A DNA stretch of 33,666 nt from Alphaproteobacteria bacterium (GTDB lineage: Bacteria; Pseudomonadota; Alphaproteobacteria; Sphingomonadales; Emcibacteraceae), in assembly GCA_030428615.1 (NCBI GenBank), contig JAUIDN010000026.1:1-33666 (forward strand), written 5' to 3'. Both the position numbers and the translations under genes were made by a program. The stretch's first letter is position 1; every line of letters begins with the position of its first letter. The notes beneath the pieces are model-generated. The model ran no database searches. It saw only the letters and a list, made by a program, of their open reading frames with translations, and had not been told where the DNA came from. Below are positions 8,467 through 17,825 of the stretch, one piece after another.

Positions 8467-11127
8467 CTAGCGGCGCTCATACGCCAGATTAGGACTTAAC
8501 CATCTTTCAGCAAGTCTTAAATCCATCCCCTTTCGATTGGCATAGTCTTCAACCTGATCTTTGGAAATCTTGCCAAGGCCAAAATACTGACTTTCGGGAT
8601 GAGCAAAATAATATCCGCTCACGGACGATGCGGGCAACATGGCCATACTATCCGTAAGTTCAATGCCCGCATTCTGGCGTGCATTCAACAATGTGAACAG
8701 GCCTTCTTTTTCGGTATGATCCGGGCAAGCCGGGTATCCCGGAGCTGGCCTGATGCCACGATATTTTTCCTTGATAAGCGCTTCATTGTTAAAGGTCTCT
8801 TCAGGCGCATATCCCCAAAATTCTTTGCGGACACGAAGATGCAAATGTTCTGCAAAAGATTCAGCGAAACGGTCTGCAAGTGCTTTTAACAGAATGTCAT
8901 TATAATCGTCGTGCTCGCCTTTGAAAAGTTCAAGCTTTTCTTCAATACCGATCCCGGCCGTCACAGCGAAGCCGCCGAGATAATCCTGAATACCCGTTTC
9001 TTTGGGGGCCACAAAGTCCGCCAGACACATATTAGCCTTCCCGCTGCGCTTTTTCATCTGCTGGCGTAAAAAGTGCACCGTATCCAGTATTTCAGTTCTG
9101 TTTTCATCTTCATAAAGCACTACGTCATCGCCAACGGAATTTGCGGGCCAGAACCCAATGACCGCTTTGGCACGAAGCCATTTTTCATCAATAATCTTCT
9201 GCAACATCACCTGCGCGTCATTAAATAATTCGGTAGCGCTTTTGCCGACCACTTCGTCGGTGAGAATTCTCGGATATGTTCCCGCGAGCTCCCACGTTCT
9301 GAAAAAGGGTGTCCAGTCGATTGTTTCCACCAGATCACTAAAATCATATTCACTGAATGTTTTAAGACCCGTAAATGTCGGCTTATCAGGAGTATACCCG
9401 TTCCAGTCAATTTTAAACTTATTTTCACGCGCCTCATTTATTGAAATTTGATTATCGGATTTGTTTCGCCCTTCATATTTCACGCGCATATCGTGATATT
9501 CCTTGGCGATTTCTGCAGTGAACTTTTTCCTGGTCTGCTCACCAAGAAGCTGTCCGGCAACACCCACAGCCCGCGAAGCATCTAGAACATAAACAAGTGG
9601 ACCCTTATAATTTGGTGCAATTTTAACGGCCGTATGCACTTTGGACGTGGTAGCGCCACCGATAAGCAACGGCAAATCCATATCAAGGCGCTGCATTTCG
9701 CTTGCAACCGTACACATTTCTTCAAGCGACGGAGTGATAAGACCCGACAGGCCAATCATATCAACTTTTTCCTCTTTTGCCTTCGCCAGAATATCCTCAC
9801 AAGGCACCATCACGCCCATGTCAATGACTTCATAATTGTTGCATTGCAGCACCACACCAACGATATTTTTTCCAATGTCATGAACATCGCCCTTAACCGT
9901 GGCCATCAGAATTTTTCCGTTAGACGAATTTTCCCCCTCGACTTTTTCTTCCTCAATAAAAGGCAGAAGGTAGGCAACAGCCTGCTTCATAACCCGCGCG
10001 GATTTCACCACCTGGGGTAGGAACATCTGACCGGATCCGAAAAGATCACCAACTATGTTCATTCCGTCCATCAACGGTCCCTCAATAACCTGAAGCGGCT
10101 TTTCCGCCTTTTGACGGGCCTCTTCCGTGTCTTCCTCAATGAAGGTCGTTATACCCTTCACAAGCGCGTGGGATAATCTTTCTCCAACTGTGCCGCTACG
10201 CCATTCAAGATCTTCTTTCTTTTCTTCGCCTTTAACGCCTTTATATTTATCGGCAATATCCAAGAGCCTGTCTGTTGCATCATCACGGCGGTTAAGAATA
10301 ACATCCTCAACACGCTCCCGGAGTTCTTCCGGAATTTCAGAATAGACTGTCATCATCCCGGCATTAACGATACCCATGTCCATCCCCGCCTGAATCGCAT
10401 GATAGAGAAAGACGCTATGCATTGCTTCACGAACCGCGTTATTGCCGCGAAACGAAAAGGATACGTTACTGACACCGCCGGAAACATGGCAATGGGGTAA
10501 GTTACTGGTGATTTTTCGGGTTGCTTCAATGAAATCAACGCCATAATTATTGTGTTCTTCAATACCCGTTGCTACAGCAAATACATTGGGATCGAAAATA
10601 ATATCTTCGGGTAGGAATCCGACCTTATCAACAAGAATACGGTATGATCTTTCGCAAATCTCATATTTGCGTTCCAGGGTATCTGCCTGTCCTTCTTCAT
10701 CAAAGGCCATTACCACGGTTGCGGCACCATAGCGCTTTATAAGCTTTGCCTGTTCAATAAATTTTTCTTCGCCTTCTTTCAGGGAAATACTGTTGACGAT
10801 CGCCTTGCCCTGAACACATTTAAGTCCGGCTTCAATAACCGACCATTTTGAACTATCGACCATGATCGGTACACGTGAAATTTCAGGTTCAGATGCGATA
10901 AGATTTAAAAACTTGACCATCGCCTTCTCTGAATCAAGCATTGCTTCATCCATATTGACGTCAATGATCTGCGCACCAGCATCAACCTGTTGCTTTGCGA
11001 CCTCAAGTGCCTCATCAAACTCACCGTTCAGGATCAAACGTTTAAATTTTGCCGACCCGGTAACATTGGTTCGTTCACCAATATTGATGAAAATTCCCCG
11101 TGATCGTTTAGTATTTTCATTTTCCAT
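8467..11127 (-). CDS. metH: Cobalamin-dependent methionine synthase, pterin/cap/B12/activation part of a split MetH
   Basis: An 886-residue protein that takes the methyl group from methyl-tetrahydrofolate onto cobalamin and passes it to homocysteine bound by the partner subunit. The order is: methyl-THF (pterin) domain ~10-270 ([42 protein letters not shown]), helical cap ~310-400, B12 domain ~404-540 with GDVHDIGKN (H416 as cobalt ligand) and [14 protein letters not shown], and AdoMet activation domain ~565-886 with [15 protein letters not shown]. It starts exactly where a full-length MetH would leave its homocysteine domain. The ATG lies one base past the TGA of that domain's own gene (TGA-C-ATG), so translation is probably coupled. 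Split MetH is known in many alphaproteobacteria. No frameshift or missing ligand is seen. Confidence 0.97.
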   Translation of the reverse strand: MENENTKRSRGIFINIGERTNVTGSAKFKRLILNGEFDEALEVAKQQVDAGAQIIDVNMDEAMLDSEKAMVKFLNLIASEPEISRVPIMVDSSKWSVIEAGLKCVQGKAIVNSISLKEGEEKFIEQAKLIKRYGAATVVMAFDEEGQADTLERKYEICERSYRILVDKVGFLPEDIIFDPNVFAVATGIEEHNNYGVDFIEATRKITSNLPHCHVSGGVSNVSFSFRGNNAVREAMHSVFLYHAIQAGMDMGIVNAGMMTVYSEIPEELRERVEDVILNRRDDATDRLLDIADKYKGVKGEEKKEDLEWRSGTVGERLSHALVKGITTFIEEDTEEARQKAEKPLQVIEGPLMDGMNIVGDLFGSGQMFLPQVVKSARVMKQAVAYLLPFIEEEKVEGENSSNGKILMATVKGDVHDIGKNIVGVVLQCNNYEVIDMGVMVPCEDILAKAKEEKVDMIGLSGLITPSLEEMCTVASEMQRLDMDLPLLIGGATTSKVHTAVKIAPNYKGPLVYVLDASRAVGVAGQLLGEQTRKKFTAEIAKEYHDMRVKYEGRNKSDNQISINEARENKFKIDWNGYTPDKPTFTGLKTFSEYDFSDLVETIDWTPFFRTWELAGTYPRILTDEVVGKSATELFNDAQVMLQKIIDEKWLRAKAVIGFWPANSVGDDVVLYEDENRTEILDTVHFLRQQMKKRSGKANMCLADFVAPKETGIQDYLGGFAVTAGIGIEEKLELFKGEHDDYNDILLKALADRFAESFAEHLHLRVRKEFWGYAPEETFNNEALIKEKYRGIRPAPGYPACPDHTEKEGLFTLLNARQNAGIELTDSMAMLPASSVSGYYFAHPESQYFGLGKISKDQVEDYANRKGMDLRLAERWLSPNLAYERR

Positions 11128-11128
11128 G

Positions 11129-12184
11129 TCAGATCACCTTAAACGCTTCAAGACCACTGAGGCGCATATGTGGCTCAATTCCCGGAACTTTTCGTGGGGG
11201 GATACCTTCAACAGCATTCGCAATGGCGTTTATATGTGCGGGCGTCGTGCCACAGCACCCACCAATAATATTGACAAGACCACTTTTTGCCCATTCTCCA
11301 AGCTGAGTGGCCATTTCTTCCGGACTTTCATCATATTCACCCATTTCATTGGGAAGTCCCGCATTGGGATGCGCCGATACAAATGTATCTGCAACCTTCG
11401 AAAGGGAAGCTATATGCTGGCGTAATTCTTTCGCGCCAAGGGCGCAGTTAAAACCGACACTAATCGGGTTTGCGTGACGCACACTATACCAGAATGCTTC
11501 AGGTGTCTGTCCGGAAAGCGTCCTGCCAGAAGCATCCGTTATCGTTCCTGAAATCATAATCGGCAGCTCAATATTTTTTTCTTCGAATACTGTCTGAACC
11601 GCAAAAATTGCGGCCTTGGCATTTAATGTATCAAAAATAGTTTCGATTAAAATTATATCTGAACCGCCGTCGATTAAACCGTCAGTCGCTTCCTTATATG
11701 AACTGACAAGCTCGTCAAAGCTCACATTGCGAAACGCCGGATCATTAACATCGGGCGAAAGCGATGCAGTCCGACTTGTCGGCCCCAGAACACCTGCCAC
11801 AAATCTTGGCTTATTGGGCGTAAGCGCCGTAAATTCATCCGCCGCCTTGCGCGCCACTTTGGCGCAGGCAACATTAAGATCATAGATAACATCTTCCATC
11901 TGATAATCCGCCTGGGAAATGCTTGTGGCATTAAAGCTATTGGTTTCGATTATATCCGACCCGGCCTCAAGATATTGCCTATGGATATTACAGATTGCTT
12001 CGGGCTGGGTGAGCGCGAGAATATCGTTATTGCCCTTTATTTCATTAATCCTGTCTTTAAATCTGTCACCCCTAAAGTCAGCTTCTTCAAACTTAAGCGC
12101 CTGTATCATCGTTCCCATCGCACCATCAAGCACGAGAATTCTTGATGTTAACTCTTTTTCGAGACGTTCTCTAAGGTCGGTCAT
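11129..12184 (-). CDS. metH: Methionine synthase homocysteine-binding subunit (split MetH N-terminal part)
   Basis: A 351-residue Zn-dependent homocysteine S-methyltransferase domain that supplies activated homocysteine to the B12 subunit encoded directly downstream. Zinc ligands are C247 (SVGFNCALG) and C310/C311 ([11 protein letters not shown]), with the same numbering as in full-length E. coli Met[11 protein letters not shown] near residue 19 and [15 protein letters not shown] are further family motifs. The ATG overlaps the metF stop by four bases (ATGA), and its own stop is one base from the next ATG. Regulator, metF and both metH parts therefore form one tight unit. It could be taken for a betaine-homocysteine methyltransferase, but the adjacency to the matching remainder of MetH makes that unlikely. 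Confidence 0.95.
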   Translation of the reverse strand: MTDLRERLEKELTSRILVLDGAMGTMIQALKFEEADFRGDRFKDRINEIKGNNDILALTQPEAICNIHRQYLEAGSDIIETNSFNATSISQADYQMEDVIYDLNVACAKVARKAADEFTALTPNKPRFVAGVLGPTSRTASLSPDVNDPAFRNVSFDELVSSYKEATDGLIDGGSDIILIETIFDTLNAKAAIFAVQTVFEEKNIELPIMISGTITDASGRTLSGQTPEAFWYSVRHANPISVGFNCALGAKELRQHIASLSKVADTFVSAHPNAGLPNEMGEYDESPEEMATQLGEWAKSGLVNIIGGCCGTTPAHINAIANAVEGIPPRKVPGIEPHMRLSGLEAFKVI

Positions 12185-13095
12185 CGCTGTTCTCCTGTTG
12201 GTCTAACACCAAGAATGTGACAGATAGTATATGTTAACTCTGCCCTGTTTAGCGTATAGAAATGATAATTCCTGACACCACCTGCATAAAGGCGAAGGCA
12301 TTGTTCAGCCGTCACCATTGACGCAATATGCCGTCGAAGGTCAGGGTTTTCATCCAGTCCCTGGAATAGGTTTTCAAGCCACCGTGGAACAGTTGTCCCG
12401 CATCTTTCAGAAAAGTTCTTTGCCATTTTGAAATTCGTGATTGGCATAATTCCGGGTACAACAGGCGCATCAATTCCCGCCGCAAGCACCTTATCCATAA
12501 AGCGAAAATAGATATCCACATCAACGAAATATTGTGTGATCGCACGGTTCGCACCAGCGTCAATTTTTCGCTTCAGGTTATCGATGTCTGCCTCCACAGT
12601 CGGACTATCGGGATGCTTTTCAGGATAGGCTGCAACCGAAATATCAAAATCACCGATCTTTTTTAGTCCGGAAACCAATTCAGCCGCATTTTGATAACCG
12701 TTGTTATGTGGTTTATAGGCTTGCCCAATTGTCGGCATGTCACCCCGTAGCGCAACAATATGACGTACTCCGGCATCCCAATATGCCCGTGCAACATCAT
12801 TAACTTCGTCTTTTGACGCCCCAACGCACGTTAGATGCGCCGCCGGCGTCAAATTCGTTTCATCTAAAATACGGGAGACGGTATTATGCGTCCTTTCCCT
12901 TGTGCTCCCACCCGCGCCGTAGGTTACCGACACCATGGAAGGGTTTAATCCTTCAAGTTTACGAATACTTTGCCAAAGAGTTTTTTCCATTTTGTCCGTT
13001 TTAGGGGGGAAAAACTCAAACGATACCTGTATTCCTTTTGCGTGCTCTGCAAAAAGACTTGGTTTTAATAAGTCCTGATCAATTCTATTTTTCAT
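12181..13095 (-). CDS. metF: 5,10-Methylenetetrahydrofolate reductase
   Basis: A 304-residue FAD enzyme reducing 5,10-methylene-THF to 5-methyl-THF, the methyl donor for MetH encoded next in the operon. Seen in order: [18 protein letters not shown] (Glu near 27 is the catalytic acid), [60 protein letters not shown] and PGIMPI. I prefer the ATG at 13095, giving a length close to the ~296 of the family. A GTG at 13152 would add 19 basic, unrelated residues and overlap the upstream regulator gene. The stop overlaps the metH start by four bases. Reading order fits transcription from the promoter ahead of the ArsR-type gene. Confidence 0.95.
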   Translation of the reverse strand: MKNRIDQDLLKPSLFAEHAKGIQVSFEFFPPKTDKMEKTLWQSIRKLEGLNPSMVSVTYGAGGSTRERTHNTVSRILDETNLTPAAHLTCVGASKDEVNDVARAYWDAGVRHIVALRGDMPTIGQAYKPHNNGYQNAAELVSGLKKIGDFDISVAAYPEKHPDSPTVEADIDNLKRKIDAGANRAITQYFVDVDIYFRFMDKVLAAGIDAPVVPGIMPITNFKMAKNFSERCGTTVPRWLENLFQGLDENPDLRRHIASMVTAEQCLRLYAGGVRNYHFYTLNRAELTYTICHILGVRPTGEQR

Positions 13096-13111
13096 TTTTC
13101 TGCTTTTAATT

Positions 13112-14050
13112 TTATTCTTTTGATGCAACCCAAATTGCGATATCCAATTCACTGCCCCGCATTATTTCGGTAGATTTTATCTTTAGCTTTGCTGCATTGC
13201 ACCATTCGGTTACTTCGTCAGTTGAGAATCCCAATCTTCGGTGCTCATGCTCATCCCGTAACTTTTCCAGTGTGTGTGGCAGAAAATCAACAATAACAGC
13301 AGAACCGCCAATACGCAGTATCCGGCTCGTTTCACGAATTGCCGCTAGCGGGTCATCCGCAAAATGCAGAACCTGATGAAAGAGCACAAGATCCATACTC
13401 TTATCTTTCAGGGCAAGGTCATACATATCACCTTGCCGAACCTGCATATTTTGAATGTTTTTCATCTCCAGGTGTGAGCGGGCCACCGCCAGCATTTCGC
13501 GGCTTAAATCAATGCCAGTCCCCCGTTTCGCACGATCTGAAAATAACTCTAACATCCTTCCCGTTCCGGTTCCCACATCCAAAAGGTCATCAATCTTAAT
13601 ATCTTGCGTAACTTTTAATAAATATTCCTCTACCTGTTTTTCCGGCACATAAAGTGACCTTATCTGATCCCAATTTGCGGCGTTTTCATTAAAATACCTT
13701 GCCGCTTTCTTTTCTCTTTCTTTTCTGACTGTAGCCAGTCTTTCCTGATCATGTTGCAATGTTTGATCTGAGTACGGAATATATTGCATTACTGATTTAA
13801 CCAACTCCGCCTTTTTCCCACCATCAGCAAGACGGTAAAATATCCATGTACCTTCACGGTGCCGTTCCAGGAGGCCTGCTTCGCACAGCAACCTGAGATG
13901 CCTTGAAATTCTTGGCTGACTTTGTCTAAGCACACTGACCAATTCTGTCACTGTAAGCTCTCCTGTCCTGAATAAAGCCAATATCCGCAAGCGCGTTTCT
14001 TCCCCTGCGGCTTTCAAAGCGGATAATAAGTTGTCTAAAGTCAAGTCCAA
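13112..14050 (-). CDS. ArsR-family HTH regulator fused to class I methyltransferase domain (SahR-like)
   Basis: 312 residues. Residues ~5-85 are an ArsR-type winged helix (ALKAAGEETRLRILALF, VTELVSVLRQSQPRISRHLR, AGLLERHREGTWIFYRL). Residues ~115-310 are a class I SAM-methyltransferase fold with motif I DVGTGTGRM (158-166), acidic D181 and the VLHFADDPLAAIRE segment. From memory, fusions of this kind ahead of met genes in Proteobacteria are called SahR, a repressor that responds to S-adenosylhomocysteine. Here the methyltransferase fold would act as the ligand sensor, though catalysis is not excluded. The gene starts with TTG at 14050, preceded by a weak GGA. It leads the metF-metH operon, and a strong palindrome lies 34 bases upstream. 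The classical ArsR metal-binding CVC motif is absent; a lone C56 (HLRLLCEAGLLE) is present in the HTH. Confidence 0.88.
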   Translation of the reverse strand: MDLTLDNLLSALKAAGEETRLRILALFRTGELTVTELVSVLRQSQPRISRHLRLLCEAGLLERHREGTWIFYRLADGGKKAELVKSVMQYIPYSDQTLQHDQERLATVRKEREKKAARYFNENAANWDQIRSLYVPEKQVEEYLLKVTQDIKIDDLLDVGTGTGRMLELFSDRAKRGTGIDLSREMLAVARSHLEMKNIQNMQVRQGDMYDLALKDKSMDLVLFHQVLHFADDPLAAIRETSRILRIGGSAVIVDFLPHTLEKLRDEHEHRRLGFSTDEVTEWCNAAKLKIKSTEIMRGSELDIAIWVASKE

Positions 14051-14083
14051 TTTAACAATTCCGTTTTTAATTTCATAAACAAA

Positions 14084-14105
14084 TATATAAAGATATATTT
14101 ATATA
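14084..14105. promoter_or_regulatory. Candidate SahR-type operator of the met operon
   Basis: A 22-bp palindrome in which TATATAAAGAT is followed by ATATTTATATA; the arms match at 10 of 11 positions. It lies 34 bases ahead of the TTG start of the ArsR-methyltransferase gene, a position suited to autorepression of regulator-metF-metH. It is A/T-only apart from one G, so part of the symmetry may be compositional. Confidence 0.5.
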
Positions 14106-14123
14106 ATGTAAATAACATTAATG

Positions 14124-14140
14124 TGATCATTTTCTGATCA
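14124..14140. promoter_or_regulatory. Two TGATCA palindromes one helical turn apart
   Basis: TGATCA occurs at 14124-14129 and 14135-14140, 11 bases start to start, in the divergent region between the met regulator (minus) and the first TPR gene (plus). The helical phasing suggests a dimeric regulator site. No regulator is assigned. Confidence 0.25.
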
Positions 14141-14267
14141 ATTGTGAATTGACTGTGAAGGAGTTAATCCCCAAATATTAAGATATAGAACGGAATATGA
14201 ATGAAATTTTCCTGATGATCGGAACTGGATACTCTGAACGCTCAGGAAGCAATTTGAGGATTTTATT

Positions 14268-14813
14268 ATGATAAATATGATAAATCAATTAAAACTAAAA
14301 TATATCGTTGCCGGAACGGTGATGGCCGTTGGAATGGTGACAAATGCAAATGCACAAACTGCGATCGATCCTTGGACGGGAGCCATACCTGGTGATACTT
14401 ATAGATTTTCGAGTGACGATTCCCTGAAAAACATTCGCAAACTTTTGAATGAGGGTAAAATAGATGAAGCTGTAACTTTTGCCCGTGCAAATGTGCAGTC
14501 TATCGAACAAGAGTCTCGTTCTGGTAAAACGTCATCTCTAAGATATGACGCCTATAACGCATTGTGCATCAGCCTGACCGCAAAAAGTAGTTATGATGAG
14601 GCAAAAGAGGCTTGCAACACGGCAATTAAGGATAGTCCAAATCGTTGGATGGCTTATAATAGCCGTGGAACACTTAACCTGAAAATGGGAAATTTCCCGG
14701 AAGCTGTTAGTGATTATAATATGGCGCTTAACAATGCACCTTCTTCTTCCGACATTAGATCAATACTTGAGCATAATGTCAGCCTTGCTCAAAATAAGAT
14801 ATCTTCAAATTAA
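14268..14813 (+). CDS. Exported TPR protein, paralogue 1 (subtype A)
   Basis: 181 residues. Signal peptide 1-30 (MINMINQLKLKYIVAGTVMA and on to NANAQ), then DPWTGAIPGDTYRFSSDDSL and a helical repeat region. The repeats have a TPR-like pattern: LLNEGKIDEAVTFARAN, AYNALCISLTAKSSYDEAKE and NSRGTLNLKMGNFPEAVSDY. C100 and C116 form a pair 16 residues apart that recurs in all four paralogues here, consistent with a structural disulfide in the periplasm. A GAGGA ribosome binding site lies eight bases before the ATG. It is most like the next gene (shared PWTGA, SRSGKTSS/SRSGRTSS, YDAYNALCISLT, EACNTAI). No enzyme motif is visible. The role may be scaffolding or protein binding in the envelope; function unknown. 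Confidence 0.85.
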   Translation: MINMINQLKLKYIVAGTVMAVGMVTNANAQTAIDPWTGAIPGDTYRFSSDDSLKNIRKLLNEGKIDEAVTFARANVQSIEQESRSGKTSSLRYDAYNALCISLTAKSSYDEAKEACNTAIKDSPNRWMAYNSRGTLNLKMGNFPEAVSDYNMALNNAPSSSDIRSILEHNVSLAQNKISSN

Positions 14814-14836
14814 CCGCTGGTTTTGAGAATTTGTTT

Positions 14837-14880
14837 AATATTGGAGCATAATAAACTATTATGCCCCAATATTTGTTATA
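14837..14880 (+). terminator. Strong hairpin between TPR genes 1 and 2
   Basis: Arms at 14837-14853 and 14857-14873 pair at 16 of 17 positions around a 3-base AAC loop, followed by TTTGTTATAA. It begins 23 bases after the first TPR stop. It resembles a rho-independent terminator, although the U-tract is broken. It may instead lower read-through into paralogue 2 or stabilise the upstream mRNA. Confidence 0.6.
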
Positions 14881-14918
14881 ACCAGTATCCGATAAGTAAT
14901 ATAAAAGTAGAACTTTAA

Positions 14919-15452
14919 ATGCGTAAACTACATTATATAACATTGTTTTTGGCCCTTCTAACGGTTGCGACTGTGAGAACCTCTGTTGGCCACACGCAAG
15001 AATATGAACCTTGGACTGGTGCGGTTACTGGCGCAAATATACATTTTGGAAATGATGAAACTCTCAAATCGATACGACGCATGATAAACGAAGGAAAAAC
15101 AGAGGATGCAGTGCGCGAATCTCAAAAATTTTTAAGCCGTCTTATTAATAATTCGAGAAGTGGTCGCACATCAAGTTATGAATATGATGCATATAATGCT
15201 TTATGTATTAGTTTGACTTCAAATAAACAATATAAAGATGCAATAGAAGCTTGCAATACAGCTATCGAAATGGCCCCCGGGAGATGGCAAGCATTAAATA
15301 GTCGCGGATCTGCGCATTATAAAAACGGACAATATGCCGAAGCTTTAAATGATTATAATAATGCGTTAGTCAGAGCCCCATCTGCGGATAGAATTCGAAA
15401 AATTATCGAACACAATATCGAAATTTCCCAAGAACGCGTTTCAGGGAACTAA
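14919..15452 (+). CDS. Exported TPR protein, paralogue 2 (subtype A)
   Basis: 177 residues with a signal peptide at 1-27 (MRKLHYITLFLALLTVATVR then TSVGHTQ). The mature part starts EYEPWTGAVTG and is co-linear with paralogue 1: MINEGKTEDAV, NNSRSGRTSS, YDAYNALCISLT, AIEACNTAIEMAPGRW, NSRGSAHYKNGQYAEALNDY, IEHNIEISQERV. C96 and C112 keep the 16-residue spacing. There is no clear ribosome binding site before the ATG. It lies 105 bases after paralogue 1, past a strong hairpin, so it may have its own promoter. Function unknown; the family identity with its neighbours is clear from the sequence. Confidence 0.83.
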   Translation: MRKLHYITLFLALLTVATVRTSVGHTQEYEPWTGAVTGANIHFGNDETLKSIRRMINEGKTEDAVRESQKFLSRLINNSRSGRTSSYEYDAYNALCISLTSNKQYKDAIEACNTAIEMAPGRWQALNSRGSAHYKNGQYAEALNDYNNALVRAPSADRIRKIIEHNIEISQERVSGN

Positions 15453-15482
15453 GTCCAAACGTTATTATTAAATATTCTTGTT

Positions 15483-15519
15483 AAAGCATACTAATCTTCG
15501 ACCCGTTAATATGCTTTTT
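15483..15519 (+). terminator. Weak terminator-like hairpin after TPR gene 2
   Basis: AAAGCATA at 15483-15490 pairs with TATGCTTT at 15510-15517, followed by TT. The 8-bp stem has a 19-base loop. It lies about 30 bases past the stop of the second TPR gene and before mlaA. Confidence 0.35.
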
Positions 15520-15577
15520 ACAGATTGCACTATTATTTCAATTCAAAAAAATCTATCTTGTCGTTCATTAAATATTC

Positions 15578-16453
15578 ATGGTTAACAAGCTAAAAAAAGC
15601 GGGTAGTAATCAAAGAACGAAAAATAAAATGCGCCTAATAATAAAAAAAAATCAAACTTTGAAAAAACTTTTTGCGTTTCTGTCAATAATATTGATAGCA
15701 TTAACTATGATTTCCTGCGCCAAGCGGCCACCTGAAACAGATGTGGAAGGGCGAATGGCCTATGATGAAGCAAATGATCCGCTTGAGCCAATGAATCGAC
15801 AAATATTCGCCTTTAACACCCTGTTTGATGACATCATTCTTGAGCCCACTGCCAGACTCTATCGGATGTGGGGACCGCCTGACATTCGGGATGGCATCGC
15901 TAACTTCGTCACCAACTGGCGTGAACCGGTGACATTTGTAAATGATGTTTTACAAGCGGAACCCAAGCGAGCCGGAAATTCGGTTAGCCGTTTTCTTATT
16001 AACTCAACATTCGGCTTATTGGGAGTTTTTGACACTGCATCAAAATGGGGCATTGAGGGCCACAATGAAGATTTTGGCGAAACTTTTGCGGTATGGGGCA
16101 TTCCGGAAGGACCATTCATAATATTACCATTCCTGGGACCATCGAACGCGCGCGATTTTACCGGCTTCGTTGTGGACTTCTTTTATGACCCGGTCAGTCT
16201 TTGGTTGTCACACAGAAACTGGACATATGTTCGCTACGGAAGACTTGCTTTAAGAGGATTGATATATAGGGAAGAAAATCTGGAAACGCTGGACGATCTT
16301 AGCAAGTCATCAACCGATTTATATGCTACAATCCGGAGCAGCTACCGACAATTAAGATTATATGATATCAACAACGGCAACCTTGATACCAGTGAAGAAG
16401 ACGATTTGTTTAATGAAGAATTCGATGACTTTGATGAAGACTTTCAATTCTAA
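15578..16453 (+). CDS. mlaA: MlaA/VacJ-family outer-membrane lipoprotein
   Basis: 291 residues. MlaA removes mislocalised phospholipid from the outer leaflet of the outer membrane and hands it to the Mla chaperone pathway. Evidence: a lipoprotein signal with lipobox MISC (Cys 47 from the first ATG), then NDPLEPMNRQIFAFNTLFDD, REPVTFVNDVLQ, RFLINSTFGLLGVFDTAS, EDFGETFAVWGIPEGPFIILPFLGPS and DFFYDPVSLW, the full set of family motifs. An ATG at 15629 (MRLIIKKNQTLKK) would give a more normal 30-residue signal; neither start has a clear ribosome binding site. The last ~20 residues are strongly acidic (EEDDLFNEEFDDFDEDFQF). None of mlaB-F is nearby. Instead it sits between two pairs of exported TPR genes and before a polytopic membrane protein. 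Confidence 0.94.
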   Translation: MVNKLKKAGSNQRTKNKMRLIIKKNQTLKKLFAFLSIILIALTMISCAKRPPETDVEGRMAYDEANDPLEPMNRQIFAFNTLFDDIILEPTARLYRMWGPPDIRDGIANFVTNWREPVTFVNDVLQAEPKRAGNSVSRFLINSTFGLLGVFDTASKWGIEGHNEDFGETFAVWGIPEGPFIILPFLGPSNARDFTGFVVDFFYDPVSLWLSHRNWTYVRYGRLALRGLIYREENLETLDDLSKSSTDLYATIRSSYRQLRLYDINNGNLDTSEEDDLFNEEFDDFDEDFQF

Positions 16454-16520
16454 CACTCTTTGAACTTGTTTTTATTGTCCTCTTCTTATTATATATCAGA
16501 ATAAAATAAGGGAGCGTCAA

Positions 16521-17087
16521 ATGACAAATGATTTACAATCCGAGCCAGCCCTGCCCAGCGAGGAAAAACGTCACAATGCAATACAGGCCAGCAGAACAAT
16601 GTTGCTCATGCAATGGCCCGCACACACTGTTTTAGGGCTTATGGGGCTTTTATTACCCTTCTTGGGCACAGCAGATGATGTGGCTCTCATAACGTCAATA
16701 TTACTAATTATATCCTCGACGCAAGCCTTGATACTTTTGAAGTATGGTGTAAATCCGGGTTTTATCTGGCGTTTCAGCATTATGCTTATCACATTCATTA
16801 CTATAGGACTCGTATATAGCGGTGCGTTAGCCAGCTACTTCACTATGGAACAGATCATGGGTGGGTATCTGGCCGGAATGGGTGGATATATTGTAATAGA
16901 AAGTCGTTATTCTTTTTCCGGTCATCATATCGAACCCGTTGTTTACTCAGGCTACATTGCCGGCGTATTAGGATTAATGCTTTACACCGGCTGGCCGGAT
17001 CTAACATGGTGGACCCCCGTAATGGCACTCAGCCTACATCTGATATCTCTTGGATTGGCAACTCTATATTCAGTATATAATGAATAA
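16521..17087 (+). CDS. Polytopic inner-membrane protein, unknown function
   Basis: 188 residues. A polar N-terminus (1-28) is followed by about six hydrophobic helices at roughly 33-50, 54-73, 79-100, 106-124, 139-157 and 162-184. Short loops contain charged residues (KYGVNPGFIWR, ESRYSFSGHHIEPV). GGGAG lies six bases before the ATG, a strong ribosome binding site. The helical hairpin layout recalls small HdeD/DUF308-like membrane proteins, but I see no diagnostic motif and do not assign a family. It starts 67 bases after mlaA and precedes the second TPR pair, so it may be part of the same envelope unit. Confidence 0.8.
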   Translation: MTNDLQSEPALPSEEKRHNAIQASRTMLLMQWPAHTVLGLMGLLLPFLGTADDVALITSILLIISSTQALILLKYGVNPGFIWRFSIMLITFITIGLVYSGALASYFTMEQIMGGYLAGMGGYIVIESRYSFSGHHIEPVVYSGYIAGVLGLMLYTGWPDLTWWTPVMALSLHLISLGLATLYSVYNE

Positions 17088-17178
17088 AATATAAACAACT
17101 TTAGGTAACAATTGACTTACTTATGATTTTATTGGACCAATTTAAATTCTAATTTTTAGAAAATAAAAGGGGAAAGCC

Positions 17179-17721
17179 ATGATAAATCATGCCAACAAAT
17201 TATTTCTTTCTTGTATTCTTTTTATCTTTACATCCTTTGGCCTATCCACGACAGCAAGCACTCAGGAAGTGTATACATCCAAGGGGAGGGTAGCAGGTGA
17301 CATAATAGAAGTTAACAATTATAGCCTCCGAACCATCAATCAGATCCGCGAGCTCATTTACGAAGAAAAGTATGATTCTGCCGCCAAGAAAGCAATCACT
17401 TTCATCAGAAGTGAAGAACGCGATTCCAGAAATGGGTTGGAGAAATCAAGATATTTTAAAGAAGCTTATAATTGTCTCTGTGTAAGTTCCGCCGCGTTAA
17501 GGAAAGTCGAATATGCGATGGAAGCCTGTGAAACATCCCTCAAACTTAACCCGACTAATTGGGAAAGCCTGAAGAGCAGAGCTACACTCCATTTTATAAA
17601 CAAAAATTATGCCCGTTCCCTTAATGATTTTAGGTTAGCGCTTGAAAATTCACCTCACGAAGAAGATATTGACGCGATGCTCAAACATAATATTTCTGTC
17701 GTTGAAGCAAAACTTAATTGA
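17179..17721 (+). CDS. Exported TPR protein, paralogue 3 (subtype B)
   Basis: 180 residues with a signal peptide at ~1-29 (MINHANKLFLSCILFIFTSF and on to STTASTQ). The mature region has helical repeats like paralogues 1 and 2: IRELIYEEKYDSAAKKAITF, FKEAYNCLCVSSAALRKVEY, MEACETSLKLNPTNWESLKS, RATLHFINKNYARSLNDFRL, ALENSPHEEDIDAMLKHNIS. It keeps the 16-residue Cys pair (C101, C117) and adds C99, giving a CLC motif shared only with paralogue 4. The PWTGA N-terminal motif of subtype A is absent. GGGGAAA lies five bases before the ATG. Function unknown. Confidence 0.83.
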   Translation: MINHANKLFLSCILFIFTSFGLSTTASTQEVYTSKGRVAGDIIEVNNYSLRTINQIRELIYEEKYDSAAKKAITFIRSEERDSRNGLEKSRYFKEAYNCLCVSSAALRKVEYAMEACETSLKLNPTNWESLKSRATLHFINKNYARSLNDFRLALENSPHEEDIDAMLKHNISVVEAKLN

Positions 17722-17825
17722 GCTAGGGCGAACTCAAATTTTTCACGATTAGTTGATTTGACTCAAACTATTACGTTTCTTAGGTTTGGTGTAAGGTTAA
17801 TTACATCAAATATAAGGGGAACATC

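Noticed and set aside
10862-11425. Plus-strand ORF of 187 codons across the two metH genes
   Set aside because: It spans the junction of two well-supported genes on the opposite strand and shows no recognisable protein features.
8467-12184. Frameshifted or broken metH
   Set aside because: The two ORFs have complete domains with family-standard ends, a clean TGA-C-ATG junction and all metal ligands; gene fission explains them better than mutation.
13095-13152. Longer metF starting at GTG 13152
   Set aside because: The 19 added residues are basic and unlike the family, overlap the upstream regulator gene and have no ribosome binding site.
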